64,000 nt of DNA from Trichodesmium sp050015975. GTDB lineage: Bacteria; Cyanobacteriota; Cyanobacteriia; Cyanobacteriales; Microcoleaceae. The position numbers and the translations under genes are program-made. The stretch spans positions 1 through 64,000 of the forward strand of contig NZ_JBNHER010000196.1 in the NCBI RefSeq assembly GCF_050015975.1. Reading direction: 5' to 3'. The notes beneath the pieces are model-generated. The model was given only the letters and a program-made list of their open reading frames with translations, searched no databases and was not told where the DNA came from. Shown here piece by piece: positions 54,112 through 63,078 of the stretch (position 1 is its first letter; the number at the start of each line of letters is the position of its first letter).

Positions 54112-55904
54112 AAATAAGCCTCCAACTTCTGAGGATTTTTACTCCACTTTGCGACGACATTTAAACTTCCCTTGATAAAACCTTTTTTGCAAGCATAATG
54201 CTGAATTTTACCACTAGAAGTTTTGGGAATGCTAGCAGTCTTCAATAGAAGAATAGCATAGATTTCCAGTTCATGTTCTTCACCAACAGCTTGACGAATA
54301 TTCCCCACAATTTCTTTTACATTCATAGAACGCAAATAAGTTCGTTCTACTTCTTGAACTATTACCAACTCCTCTTTACCATTAATATCCAGGGAAAAAG
54401 CTGCTCCACTATTAGAGCGAAGTGCTGGATGACTTCTTTCTATTGTCAGTTCAATATCTTGAGGATAATGGTTGCGACCGCGAATAATAATTACATCCTT
54501 AAGTCTCCCAGTAACAAATAACTCGCCATCAATACAAAAGCCTAAATCTCCTGTGCGGAGAAACGGACCTTTGTTAGTATCTGCAATATAGGCGTTAAAA
54601 GTGTTCTCTGTTTCCACAGGTCGATGCCAATATCCGAGAGCTACATTTGTACCGGAAACCCATATTTCTCCTACTTGACCTGCTGGACATTGTGTTAAAG
54701 ATTCAGGATCGACAATAACTATTTCCTCATTTAACCATGCTCGACCACAACCAACAATATTTTTTACCTCTTTTTGTGAGATGTTGCTATCGGAAACTGC
54801 AACGATCTGGTTTTGTTCTAAACTATTACTTTCTACAGAGCAAACTAGAGGTGCTGCTGCCTTTAGTCCTCCAGAAACAAATAATGTCGCCTCAGCCATA
54901 CCATAACATGGGTAAAATACTTCGCGACGAAAACCGCAAGATGCAAAACTGTTAGTAAAATTTTCTAACGTTTCTGCTCTTACTGGCTCCGCTCCACTAA
55001 AAGCTAATTCCCAACTACTTAAGTCAAGAGTAGCTTTCTGTTCCGGTGTAATTTTACGCACGCAGAGATCGTAAGCAAAATTAGGCCCACCACTGGTTGT
55101 TGCATGATAGCGAGAAATTGCTTGTAACCAACGGAAAGGTTTTTGGAGAAATGCTACTGGCGATATTAAAATGCAGGGTATGCCTAGATATAAAGGTTGC
55201 AGTACATTACCAATTAACCCCATGTCGTGGAATAGAGGCAACCAACCAACAAATATTGTTTTCTCTGTATGTTGGTAAGCTACTCTAACCATTTCCTCAT
55301 TATAAAGCAAATTTCTATGGCTTACTATTACTCCTTTTGGAGTGCCCGTAGAACCAGAAGTGTATTGTAGGAACGCTATGGTATCCCTAGAGATGTAGGG
55401 AATGTCTACCAAATTATCTGTTGCTTCTGTGGCTATAATATCAGTTGCTAACCATTCTAAGTTAATTAATTCAGAATTTTCTGCCAACCGAGTTTTGATA
55501 TTAACTAATATATCTTTAGTAGTCAGTGCTACTGTTGCCTGAGAATCTGTAATAATTGCTTCTAGCCTAGACATATTTTGATTGCGACGCGGTGGATAAG
55601 CTGGTACTGCAATAACTCCCGCATACAAACATCCAAAAAATGCAGTGATAAATTCTAAACCAGACGGGTAGAGTAGCAAAGCAGTTGAGCCACTGGTTGT
55701 TACTGATAAAATTTGATTGGCGATCGCTCGTGCTTGCCGATCTAATTCTTGATAAGTTAGACTAATTTCTTTTGCTTCTCCATCCTCAAGGAAAGTATAA
55801 GCAATTTTGTTTGGTTGATGACTAGCTAGACTAATTAGTAAATCTACTAATGTATTGCATTTTAGTCTGTGTTCTATAGAAAATTTTTCGTATAACTGCT
55901 TCAT
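54096..55904 (-). CDS. Fatty acyl-AMP ligase (pathway starter)
   Basis: This 602-residue acyl-adenylate enzyme of the FAAL family activates a fatty acid as acyl-AMP and loads it onto an ACP without CoA. The nucleotide motif is YTSGSTGTPKG (181-191). WLPLFHDMGLIG, the SGGPNFAYDLC substrate segment and YGMAEATLFVSGG follow. The C-terminal lobe has RTGDLGF, GRLKDVIIIRGRNHYPQDIE and KTSSGKIQ. It is the first gene of the minus-strand array, opposite the plus-strand exporter across an 880-bp spacer, so the operon promoter should lie upstream of it. It defines a lipidic starter unit; the chain length cannot be read from the sequence. Confidence 0.95.
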   Translation of the reverse strand: MKQLYEKFSIEHRLKCNTLVDLLISLASHQPNKIAYTFLEDGEAKEISLTYQELDRQARAIANQILSVTTSGSTALLLYPSGLEFITAFFGCLYAGVIAVPAYPPRRNQNMSRLEAIITDSQATVALTTKDILVNIKTRLAENSELINLEWLATDIIATEATDNLVDIPYISRDTIAFLQYTSGSTGTPKGVIVSHRNLLYNEEMVRVAYQHTEKTIFVGWLPLFHDMGLIGNVLQPLYLGIPCILISPVAFLQKPFRWLQAISRYHATTSGGPNFAYDLCVRKITPEQKATLDLSSWELAFSGAEPVRAETLENFTNSFASCGFRREVFYPCYGMAEATLFVSGGLKAAAPLVCSVESNSLEQNQIVAVSDSNISQKEVKNIVGCGRAWLNEEIVIVDPESLTQCPAGQVGEIWVSGTNVALGYWHRPVETENTFNAYIADTNKGPFLRTGDLGFCIDGELFVTGRLKDVIIIRGRNHYPQDIELTIERSHPALRSNSGAAFSLDINGKEELVIVQEVERTYLRSMNVKEIVGNIRQAVGEEHELEIYAILLLKTASIPKTSSGKIQHYACKKGFIKGSLNVVAKWSKNPQKLEAYLCQYQ

Positions 55905-56785
55905 AAATACTGCACCCTATTTTTATGTCAATAAATATTAAATTCGTCATTTTTCAACATCTAAAATTTGGACGAAGGGAACTAAACCATAGTTGCTTCT
56001 GCTACATGATCCCTACAGAAACTACTGATGCTAGATATATTGTTTTGATGGTCTTCATAGTTTTATTGCGTTTACTACATAGTATGTAGCTATTTATCTT
56101 TTGCCTTGTAGTAGATTTGCATCAAAGTTAAATGATCGGTTTGCTTTTACAGAAACAAAATAACATACTAATTAAGAAATTTTCTTAAAAAAATACCCTT
56201 ATATTTGCTCTATCTGGACTACATACCTTCATTTTTAGATAAAATTGTGCAAGGAAAACTTAGATTTCACAATATTGAAGGTGTTATAGCATAACCGTAT
56301 CTATAAAAATTTTGCCTTATAACTTATTGATATAACATCTCAATAAAATTCTATTAATATGTTAACTACTTGGTTTCAATTTGGCAACTACCATAAATAA
56401 ATATTATTAACAAAAAATTAATAATTTGTTTTTGTTATATACTATCGTGACTTACAAGCCTAAATTGAGTCAGTGAACCCAAAGGAACCTCAAAATTTCA
56501 GCTAGCTTTGGCGAACATAATATCAGTTTCTCAAATTTTTAACTAAGAAGTTTAAAAAAACTGATAACACCTTTCTACTTAGAACAATTTTTATTTTATA
56601 TTTTCTTTATAATATAGCTATTGCCAGAAAGATCAATATTGCCTTAAATGGATTTATCGCCTTAAATGGATTTTTTGTTGAATTACAGTTATTTCTAATA
56701 AATCTATGTTAACTTATCTAGAAACACTTGAAATTAAATAATCATAAAATTTAATTAAAAATAAAACTAAATACCATATGAATAC
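55905..56785. promoter_or_regulatory. 880-bp divergent spacer between biosynthesis and transport genes
   Basis: This is the only long AT-rich spacer free of STRRs, and it should hold promoters for both the biosynthetic array and the exporter. Visible details are an 18-bp-period direct repeat (GCCTTAAATGGATTT at 56641-56655 and 56659-56673) and a near-palindrome AACAAAAAATTAATAATTTGTT-like stretch near 56410. The word AAATCTATGTTA at 56700-56711 also occurs before exbB. AT-rich stretches such as caataaaattctattaat near 56341 could serve as Fur sites, but none matches a consensus well enough to assert. Iron regulation is inferred from function, not proved by sequence. Confidence 0.5.
56641..56674. 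repeat. Two-copy GCCTTAAATGGATTT direct repeat upstream of exporter
   Basis: Two copies with an 18-bp period lie 112-145 bp before the MFS start codon. Their position in a promoter region makes a regulator-binding role possible. No regulator is identified. Confidence 0.6.
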
Positions 56786-58111
56786 ATGACCGTAAAAACG
56801 TCGCCAAGAGAACCGACGAGCTTGCAAACTTTCTTCATAATTTGGGGAGGTCAATTAGTCTCAACTATCGGCTCTAACATGACAAGTTTTGCGATCGCTA
56901 TCTGGGCTTGGGAACTAACAGGTAAAGCAACACCTTTATCTCTAATCTTATTCTTTACCCAGACGCCCACAGTCATTGCAGCTTGTTTTGCCGGAATATT
57001 AGTAGACCGTTGGAATAGGAAGCAACTGATGATAGTAGGGGATGCAATAGCTGCCTTATCTACTATTGCCATTTTACTACTACTGCTAAACAACAACTTA
57101 CAAATTTGGCATCTATATGTAACAACAGCGATCAACGGCTTATTTGGATATTTCCAAAGTCTAGCCTACTCTGCTTCCATGTCTACAATAGTACCAAAAC
57201 AGCATTACGCAAGATGCTCGGCAATGTCATCATTAAAGCTAGCTAGCTCTGTAATTTTAGGTCCGGCACTTGCAGGAGCTTTTTACCCAATCATTAGTTT
57301 AAAAGGTATCCTACTTATTGATGTCATCACCTGTATTATTGCAGGTACTACTCTGTTGTTGGTACATATTCCTCAGCCTTCCATTCCTAAAATAGAAAAC
57401 TTCAGTGACAATAAAATATTGCCAGAATTAACTTTTGGTTTCCGTTATATATTCGCCAGACCAAGTTTATTAGCTCTCCTTACATTTCTGCTAACCAATA
57501 ATTTTGTAGATAAAGTCGGAATGGCAGTTTTCTCATCTATGATTCTAGCTCGAACTAATAACAATCCAGAGATACTTGCAAGTGTCAACATTGCTTTTGG
57601 AGTCGGTGCTTCAATAGGTGCGATGATGTTTAGTATTTGGGGAGGACCAAAGTTACGAATTCATGGAATATTGATAGGTACTGGAGTGACACAATTTGCC
57701 AAAATCCTGTTTAGTTTAGCACGAGAGCCTTTGATTTGGATTGTAACAGCTACTTCTGGTGGTTTTTTTATGCCTTGGTTGGGTAGTTGCAATCAAGCAA
57801 TTTGGCTTTCTAAAGTGGAACCTGGTATTCAAGGAAGAATTTTTGCTTCTCGTTTTCTCATAGCTCAAATAACTACTCCATTGGGTTTGGGAATTAGCGG
57901 TCCTTTAGCTGACAACATATTTGAACCTGCTATGGAAACAGGTGGTTCCTTAGCTAATATCTTTGGTGGTTTATTTGGTACTGGTGCTGGTGCTGGTATG
58001 GCATTACAAATTGCCCTATTTTCTGGCTTAGGTATAGTCATCTGTTTATGTGGATATAGTTTCCATAATCTAAGGAATGTGGAATTTATACTGCCAGACC
58101 ACGATAGTTAG
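56786..58111 (+). CDS. MFS exporter, probable siderophore export
   Basis: This 441-residue major facilitator has about 10-12 membrane segments. The loop between helices 2 and 3 carries DRWNRKQ (74-80), the MFS motif A region. The family resembles EntS/MFS_3-type exporters, which include siderophore exporters. It is transcribed away from the FAAL gene and followed by exbB-exbD-tonB, so siderophore export is the natural guess. A paralogue begins at 63079; the two share long identical stretches such as FAIAIWAWELTGKATPLSLI and AGILVDRWNRKQLMIVGD. The start is set by homology with that paralogue (MT...TFxxIWGGQ). An earlier ATG at 56778 is out of frame. Confidence 0.85.
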   Translation: MTVKTSPREPTSLQTFFIIWGGQLVSTIGSNMTSFAIAIWAWELTGKATPLSLILFFTQTPTVIAACFAGILVDRWNRKQLMIVGDAIAALSTIAILLLLLNNNLQIWHLYVTTAINGLFGYFQSLAYSASMSTIVPKQHYARCSAMSSLKLASSVILGPALAGAFYPIISLKGILLIDVITCIIAGTTLLLVHIPQPSIPKIENFSDNKILPELTFGFRYIFARPSLLALLTFLLTNNFVDKVGMAVFSSMILARTNNNPEILASVNIAFGVGASIGAMMFSIWGGPKLRIHGILIGTGVTQFAKILFSLAREPLIWIVTATSGGFFMPWLGSCNQAIWLSKVEPGIQGRIFASRFLIAQITTPLGLGISGPLADNIFEPAMETGGSLANIFGGLFGTGAGAGMALQIALFSGLGIVICLCGYSFHNLRNVEFILPDHDS

Positions 58112-58440
58112 TAGTTAATAGAACAGATTAATACTAAACCACAAATTGCTTCATAGCAAATAGGCTAGATAAATATCTTTCATTTGCTCTCCTTATGTAA
58201 TTTTTGCCACTCTTAATGGGCTTTAGTTGCAGTTCTTATATCCAAGATATATGATAATAAATAGCAATAAAGATTTTCAAATAATTTTAGTACAGTTTGA
58301 GCAAACATTATGATTATTCTATTGTATGTCTCATCACTTACAAAAAAATTATTGGAAGAAATTCCTATTTATTAACAAATCTATGTTAGACTAAATTTCA
58401 TTTAGCTTTTGTCCATAAATACTACTAAATTATAGATGTA
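58112..58440. other. Spacer upstream of exbB
   Basis: This stretch of about 330 bp is AT-rich and has no gene. AAATCTATGTTA at 58377-58388, 53 bp before the exbB start, repeats a word found 75 bp before the exporter start. No convincing terminator hairpin was seen. Confidence 0.5.
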
Positions 58441-59124
58441 ATGCAAATTAGTCAATTTATTACGAATGCAGGCATTGTTGCCTGGCCACTATTGCTATTT
58501 TCCCTTGTAGCGATAGCTCTAGTTATAGAGCGTGGAGCATTTTGGTTTAAAGTTTTGCGACGACAAAGTTTATTAGTGCAAAAGGTACTGAAAACATACA
58601 GAACAGATGCTTATACTGCTCTAAACATACTTAAGCAAAACGCTGACTTACCTATCCCTCGCATTTTTCTAGAAGCTTTAGAGTTAGAGCAACCGACTCC
58701 AGATGAAATGCGCCTAGCTCTAGAAAGTGCTTCCTCAGCAGAACTTCCTAATCTCCGTCGTTTTAACACGGTATTTGACACTATTATTAATGTTGCTCCT
58801 CTACTCGGTTTGTTAGGAACTGTTTTAGGATTAATTACCTCTTTTGCTTCCTTAAATATAGGAGATGTTGGTGGTAGTAGTAGTGCTGGAGTCACAGGTG
58901 GTATTAGTGAAGCTTTAGCATCAACAGTATTAGGATTAGTAGTAGCTATTTTTACCCTAGTATTTAGCAATATGTTTCGGGGATTTTATAAACGACAAAT
59001 AGCTTTGATTCAAGAGTACGGTGGTCAGCTTGAACTTCTCTATCGTATTCATTATGAAAGAGGAGATTTTGACTTTAAACCTACTCCCAATAAATCTTTA
59101 GAAGTATCCAATTTTAGAGCTTAA
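58441..59124 (+). CDS. exbB: ExbB/TolQ-family proton channel subunit
   Basis: This 227-residue protein has the MotA/TolQ/ExbB pattern: one membrane helix near 13-33, a cytoplasmic loop, and two helices near 112-138 and 155-180. The signature NVAPLLGLLGTVLGLITSF and the conserved small-residue stretch EALASTVLGLVVAI are present. ExbB and ExbD form the proton-driven motor that energises TonB for uptake of ferric siderophores through outer-membrane receptors. The following exbD and tonB genes confirm the role. No TonB-dependent receptor is in the window. Confidence 0.93.
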   Translation: MQISQFITNAGIVAWPLLLFSLVAIALVIERGAFWFKVLRRQSLLVQKVLKTYRTDAYTALNILKQNADLPIPRIFLEALELEQPTPDEMRLALESASSAELPNLRRFNTVFDTIINVAPLLGLLGTVLGLITSFASLNIGDVGGSSSAGVTGGISEALASTVLGLVVAIFTLVFSNMFRGFYKRQIALIQEYGGQLELLYRIHYERGDFDFKPTPNKSLEVSNFRA

Positions 59125-59187
59125 AAAAAAATCAATATTTTTAGCAAAAAATAACATATATAACTAAGAGATTAAAATTACTAAATC

Positions 59188-59595
59188 ATGCGTTTAATTG
59201 ATGATGATCTAGATGTAGCACCTCAGATAAATATTTTGCCAATGATTGATGTTATATTTTCTATCTTGGCATTCTTTATCATTTCTACATTATTTTTAAC
59301 CCGTTCAGAAGGTTTACCAGTTGACTTACCAAAAGCTGCTACATCTCAACTTCAACGAACTGAACAAATAACTGTAACTATTGATGAAGTAGGAAAAGTA
59401 TTTCTCAATCGCGAACTTATAGAAGTAGATGCTTTGGAAAAAGAAGTACGTCAACTTGTATTACCAAATCAAACATCTATAGTCACAATAAAAGCGGATG
59501 AAGATGTAGATCATGGTGATGTAGTAGCGGTTATGGATCAACTGCGACGAATAGATGAAGTAAAACTGGCGATCGCTACTAAAAAACCAAAGTAG
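59188..59595 (+). CDS. exbD: ExbD/TolR-family protein
   Basis: This 135-residue protein starts 63 bp after exbB. It has a short cytoplasmic N-terminus, a single membrane helix (about 20-42) with the proton-carrying aspartate in PMIDVIFSILAFF, and a periplasmic domain (ITVTIDEVGKVFLN; VTIKADEDVDHGDVVAVMDQL). It is the partner of ExbB in the TonB motor. Confidence 0.93.
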   Translation: MRLIDDDLDVAPQINILPMIDVIFSILAFFIISTLFLTRSEGLPVDLPKAATSQLQRTEQITVTIDEVGKVFLNRELIEVDALEKEVRQLVLPNQTSIVTIKADEDVDHGDVVAVMDQLRRIDEVKLAIATKKPK

Positions 59596-59885
59596 TTGAT
59601 TAATGGATAATGGATAATTGATAATGAATAAATAGTGAATAATGGATAGTGGATTTAATAATTAATAATTGACAATTGATAATGAATTAAAATACTAAAT
59701 CTCGTATAAAAGCTCTTTCTTTTGAAAACAATCCCCAAAAATTCATTCTTGTACCAAAATTTTCAAACTAAATAATTATCAATTAATGAAATTATCCGTT
59801 GGTAAATTATTGTCCTGATAAACTATCTATATTTTCAATATTTTGAGGAGAAATTAAGTTAAATTATAAATTTTTTTAAAGATAT
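59596..59885. repeat. AT-rich degenerate repeats between exbD and tonB
   Basis: The first 100 bp repeat variants of aatggataat and ataattgataat (59603-59690). The rest is AT-rich without a gene. The gap is unusually long within an exbBD-tonB set. Confidence 0.55.
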
Positions 59886-61361
59886 ATGAGTCTTTCAATT
59901 ACTTGTATAGAACAACAGCAAAAAGATAGACGAACGGTAAAAAAGTTCGTCATTTATGGTTTGTTGTGTTCGACCATTCTCCATGTAGGAGTTCTCACAT
60001 TAGCAATATCTGGAATGTTGGATCGACCCCCAGAACAAGAGGAAGATGCAATCGAACTAATTTTTGTAGAAGAACCAGAAGAAGCTCCACCAGAACCAGA
60101 AGTTGAAGAAAAAGTAGAGGAACCAGAACCAGAAGAAATAGTAGAAGAACCGGAACCAGAAGAGATAGTCGAAGAGCAAGAGGTTATACCCCCTGAACCA
60201 GTGGAAACAGCTATTACCCAACCCCAGGAAATTGTTCCTCCGGAAATACCAACGGAAACGGCAATATCAGAAACAGTAGAACCTTCTTCTCCCGAACTAC
60301 CAACAGAAACAGCACTTGAACCCATTGAGCAACCCCAACAGTTAGAACCATTACCGGAACCAGAACCTGTTGTTGCAGAACCCATTACTCAACCAAACCC
60401 ATCAACAGCAGCTTTTTCTCCAGACTCCATAGCGGAGGTACAACCAGACAGTGCATCTACTCCAGAAACAACATCAGACTCCTTTTCAGCACCTATAGCA
60501 GCTAATATTCCTCCAGAAGTACCAAAACCAGAAGTTCCAGAGGTAACTCAACCTAGTTTTGAGGAACCTAGCTCAAACTTGAGCAATTCTCTGAGCGAAC
60601 AAAGTGATTTTGAGGATGTCTCCAGCGACATTGGCGCTCTAGAAAGTTCCCCATCTAGTCCTATTGAGACAGAACGCTCTGTACCAACAAGACCCCCAAG
60701 AGCAGTAGGAACTCAACCTAGTGTTAGTCAGTCAGACTCAAATATTGGTAGTTCCCTGAGCGAAGAAAGTAGTTTTGGAGATGTAGCTACAAATTCTGCT
60801 AATCCTAGTAATAGCAACAGTCAGTTTGGATCGCCCCTAAGTTCTGATAATACAGGAGAAGGTTCTCGTCCATCATTACCTGGAGAAGTAGGAACTCAAC
60901 CTAATGCTAGTGGTCAATCTAACTCAGGCATTGGAGATGCTTTGAGTGGCCTTGGTAACTTTGAAGATGGTAGTGGCAGAAATTCAGGCAACCCTGGTAG
61001 TGGGGAACTAGCAGCAGCGGGGTCTCCTTTAGAAGGTTTTGGTGGTTCAAGACAGAGACCTAAAAAACCTAGCTCTGGTTCTGGTTCTAGCTCTGGTTCC
61101 GGTTCTGGTGGTGTATCTTGTATTGATTGTCCTCAGCCTGATTATCCTAGTTTAGCTAGGGATCAAGGGTTGGAGGGAAACCCTAAGTTAAGAATTGATA
61201 TTGATTTTGATGGTAATGTAACTAATGTTTATATAGAAAAATCTAGTGGTCATGACATATTAGATGAAGCTGCAATGGAAGCAGTAAAAGAATGGAAATT
61301 AGATCCAAAAGATGGAGGCAAACTAGGAGTTTTAGTTACGCTCAAATTTCGTTTGAGATGA
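59886..61361 (+). CDS. tonB: TonB energy transducer
   Basis: This 491-residue protein has a cytoplasmic lead, one membrane helix (about 22-43: FVIYGLLCSTILHVGVLTLA), a Glu/Pro-rich span (about 50-170) and a Ser/Gly/Asn-rich spacer (about 170-400) with internal repeats (SLSEQSDFEDV, SLSEESSFGDV, ALSGLGNFEDG). It ends in a TonB C-terminal domain (about 408-491: PDYPSLARDQGLEG, IDFDGNVTNVYIEKSSGHDILDE, AVKEWKLDP). It is about twice the length of E. coli TonB; the extra length is all periplasmic spacer, as in many cyanobacterial TonBs. A CIDC pair just before the C-terminal domain is unusual. It transmits ExbBD force to outer-membrane receptors. Confidence 0.93.
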   Translation: MSLSITCIEQQQKDRRTVKKFVIYGLLCSTILHVGVLTLAISGMLDRPPEQEEDAIELIFVEEPEEAPPEPEVEEKVEEPEPEEIVEEPEPEEIVEEQEVIPPEPVETAITQPQEIVPPEIPTETAISETVEPSSPELPTETALEPIEQPQQLEPLPEPEPVVAEPITQPNPSTAAFSPDSIAEVQPDSASTPETTSDSFSAPIAANIPPEVPKPEVPEVTQPSFEEPSSNLSNSLSEQSDFEDVSSDIGALESSPSSPIETERSVPTRPPRAVGTQPSVSQSDSNIGSSLSEESSFGDVATNSANPSNSNSQFGSPLSSDNTGEGSRPSLPGEVGTQPNASGQSNSGIGDALSGLGNFEDGSGRNSGNPGSGELAAAGSPLEGFGGSRQRPKKPSSGSGSSSGSGSGGVSCIDCPQPDYPSLARDQGLEGNPKLRIDIDFDGNVTNVYIEKSSGHDILDEAAMEAVKEWKLDPKDGGKLGVLVTLKFRLR

Positions 61362-61454
61362 TTATTTGAGTAGTCAATAATCAATAGTCAATAGTCAGTA
61401 GATAAATTACTAGAAAAATTAAAAAACAATCAGTCAATTTTATTTGATATTAAA

Positions 61455-62519
61455 ATGATAAATTTAATCAAAAAAAAATTAGGAATTATTTTATTGGCAG
61501 CTTCTAGTTGCTATATCACAAGCTTGGTTATCTTACCACAACTTACAATTGCTGAACAAGTTACTTCTCCCGATGGTACTACCTGTGATGGAAAAGTCCA
61601 AAATGGTAAATTAAATGGTCAGGGAGTCTGCAAATATCCTGATGGTGCTAGCTACGAAGGTAACTTTGTTGATGGTAAACCGGATGGTAAAGGAACATAT
61701 ACTTTTGCTGATGGGGGTCGCTATGAGGGAGATTTTAGAGATGGTGAATTTAATGGTACTGGAGTTTGGGAATTTGCCAATGGCGATCGCTACGACGGAG
61801 AGGTATCGAATGGCAAGTTAGACGGTAAAGGTACTTTCGTTTCTGCGAGTGGTGCCCGTTATGAGGGAGATTTTCAAGCAGGTCAACCAAGTGGCAAAGG
61901 TGCATTTATTACTGCTAAAGGAGACCGTTGTGAAGGACAAGTAACAAATGGAAAGTTGAATAGCACTGGTTACTGTGAATATTCTACGGGAAACAAATAT
62001 GAAGGACAATTGCGTAATGGTCAGAGGGATGGAAAAGGAGTTTATACTTTAGCAAATGGCGATCGCTACGACGGAGAATTTGCTAATGGTAAATACAATG
62101 GTAGAGGAGTATATACATTTGCAGCCGGTGGTCGCTATGATGGAGGATTCAAAGATGGTAAATTTGATGGCAAAGGTCTGCGAGAATATGCAAATGGCAA
62201 CCGCTATGATGGAGAATTTAAGAATGGAGAACCCGACGGTCAAGGAGTTCTGAATTTTGCTGATGGTAATAGTTATGAGGGAGAATTTCGGAATGGCAAG
62301 ATGGATGGTAGGGGAGTCTATAGTTTTACTAATGGCGATCGCTGTGAGGGAGAATTAAAAAATGGTAATTTTAATGGTAATGTTGTTTGCAAATACGCTG
62401 ATGGCGAAAGCTATGATGGAGAATTTAAAAACGGCAAAAAACATGGTGAAGGAGTTTATATTTTTGCTGATGGTACTAAAGTAGAAGGAACTTGGGTTGA
62501 AGGAAAAATTAAGCAGTAA
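61455..62519 (+). CDS. Secreted MORN-repeat protein
   Basis: This 354-residue protein starts with a signal-like hydrophobic segment (about 8-30) and then consists of 14 consecutive MORN-type repeats of about 23 residues, of the pattern YEGxFxxGKxxGxGxYxFAxGxR. At three positions the first tyrosine of the repeat is cysteine (CDGKV, CEGQV, CEGEL). HIP1 octamers fall in the repeats and encode part of GDRYDG. MORN repeats form an extended beta-sheet rod, often at membranes, and many cyanobacteria encode them with no known function. It follows tonB by 93 bp on the same strand, so it may be cotranscribed, but no role in iron uptake can be shown. Confidence 0.88.
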   Translation: MINLIKKKLGIILLAASSCYITSLVILPQLTIAEQVTSPDGTTCDGKVQNGKLNGQGVCKYPDGASYEGNFVDGKPDGKGTYTFADGGRYEGDFRDGEFNGTGVWEFANGDRYDGEVSNGKLDGKGTFVSASGARYEGDFQAGQPSGKGAFITAKGDRCEGQVTNGKLNSTGYCEYSTGNKYEGQLRNGQRDGKGVYTLANGDRYDGEFANGKYNGRGVYTFAAGGRYDGGFKDGKFDGKGLREYANGNRYDGEFKNGEPDGQGVLNFADGNSYEGEFRNGKMDGRGVYSFTNGDRCEGELKNGNFNGNVVCKYADGESYDGEFKNGKKHGEGVYIFADGTKVEGTWVEGKIKQ

Positions 62520-62658
62520 TTCCATAATTCAATTAAATTTAAATCGTCAATAAAGCTTGCTTATTTCGTCTTTCTTTATAGTAATTTTCACAAAAGTAGA
62601 CTAAAGAGACAAGATAAGTATGTTTGAATTTTTATAAATTAGACCACTAAAGAGGAAG

Positions 62659-62686
62659 GTAGGGACGTTAGATACAACGTCCCTAC
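62659..62686. repeat. Hairpin related to the coding GGACGTTG palindrome
   Basis: The stem GTAGGGACGTT pairs with AACGTCCCTAC around the loop agatac. Its arms share GGACGTT and AACGTCC with the 20-bp palindrome inserted in three A domains. It therefore looks like an intergenic relative of that element. Confidence 0.7.
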
Positions 62687-62942
62687 AAAGCATGGATTAG
62701 AGGGAAATAATTGATGATTTATGTACAATAATTGATTTTATTTTTTATTGTCGGAGATTTCTATTCAAGACCTGAATCTTGTATTCCATGTTAATTAAAA
62801 GCAGTATAATTAGTTAGTTTTTTCAAATCAATCTCAATATAAAAATAACGGTACTCCTGTAGATGTAGTGATTTAAGGCAGAGTTAGGAAACAAGGAACA
62901 GAAAATATCTTAGATTCTTAGTTTTACGCCAAATAGTATTCC

Positions 62943-63050
62943 CTTGACTACTTGATTTTTTTTAGGATATCATACAAAATCGCTACTTGTACATCACTTG
63001 ACTACTTGATTTTTTTTAGGATATCATACAAAATCGCTACTTGTACATCA
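62943..63050 (+). promoter_or_regulatory. Tandem 54-bp duplication carrying two promoter-like copies
   Basis: The same 54 bp occurs twice in a row. Each copy has TTGACT (62944-62949 and 62998-63003), an 18-bp spacer and TATCAT (62968-62973 and 63022-63027), which looks like a sigma-70-type -35/-10 pair. The second copy lies about 50 bp before the start codon of the second exporter. Confidence 0.5.
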
Positions 63051-63078
63051 CTACCAAAATAAAATAGCAAACAAATAC

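Larger units (their letters stand above)
62520..63078. other. Spacer upstream of the second exporter
   Basis: About 560 bp without a gene. It holds a hairpin repeat at 62659-62686 and a 54-bp tandem duplication at 62943-63050 that duplicates a promoter-like sequence. The remainder is AT-rich. Confidence 0.6.

Noticed and set aside
54096..55904. A jamaicamide- or puwainaphycin-type lipopeptide toxin cluster, suggested by the FAAL start
   Set aside because: No halogenase, beta-branching cassette or matching module order is present. Two Asp hydroxylases and the exbBD-tonB set favour a siderophore.
56300..56430. A Fur box in the divergent spacer
   Set aside because: Several AT-rich palindromic stretches exist, but none matches a Fur consensus clearly enough to annotate as a site.
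62943..63078. A minus-strand protein across the start of the second exporter
   Set aside because: It overlaps the tandem duplication and runs antisense to a clearly homologous MFS start; no domain is visible.
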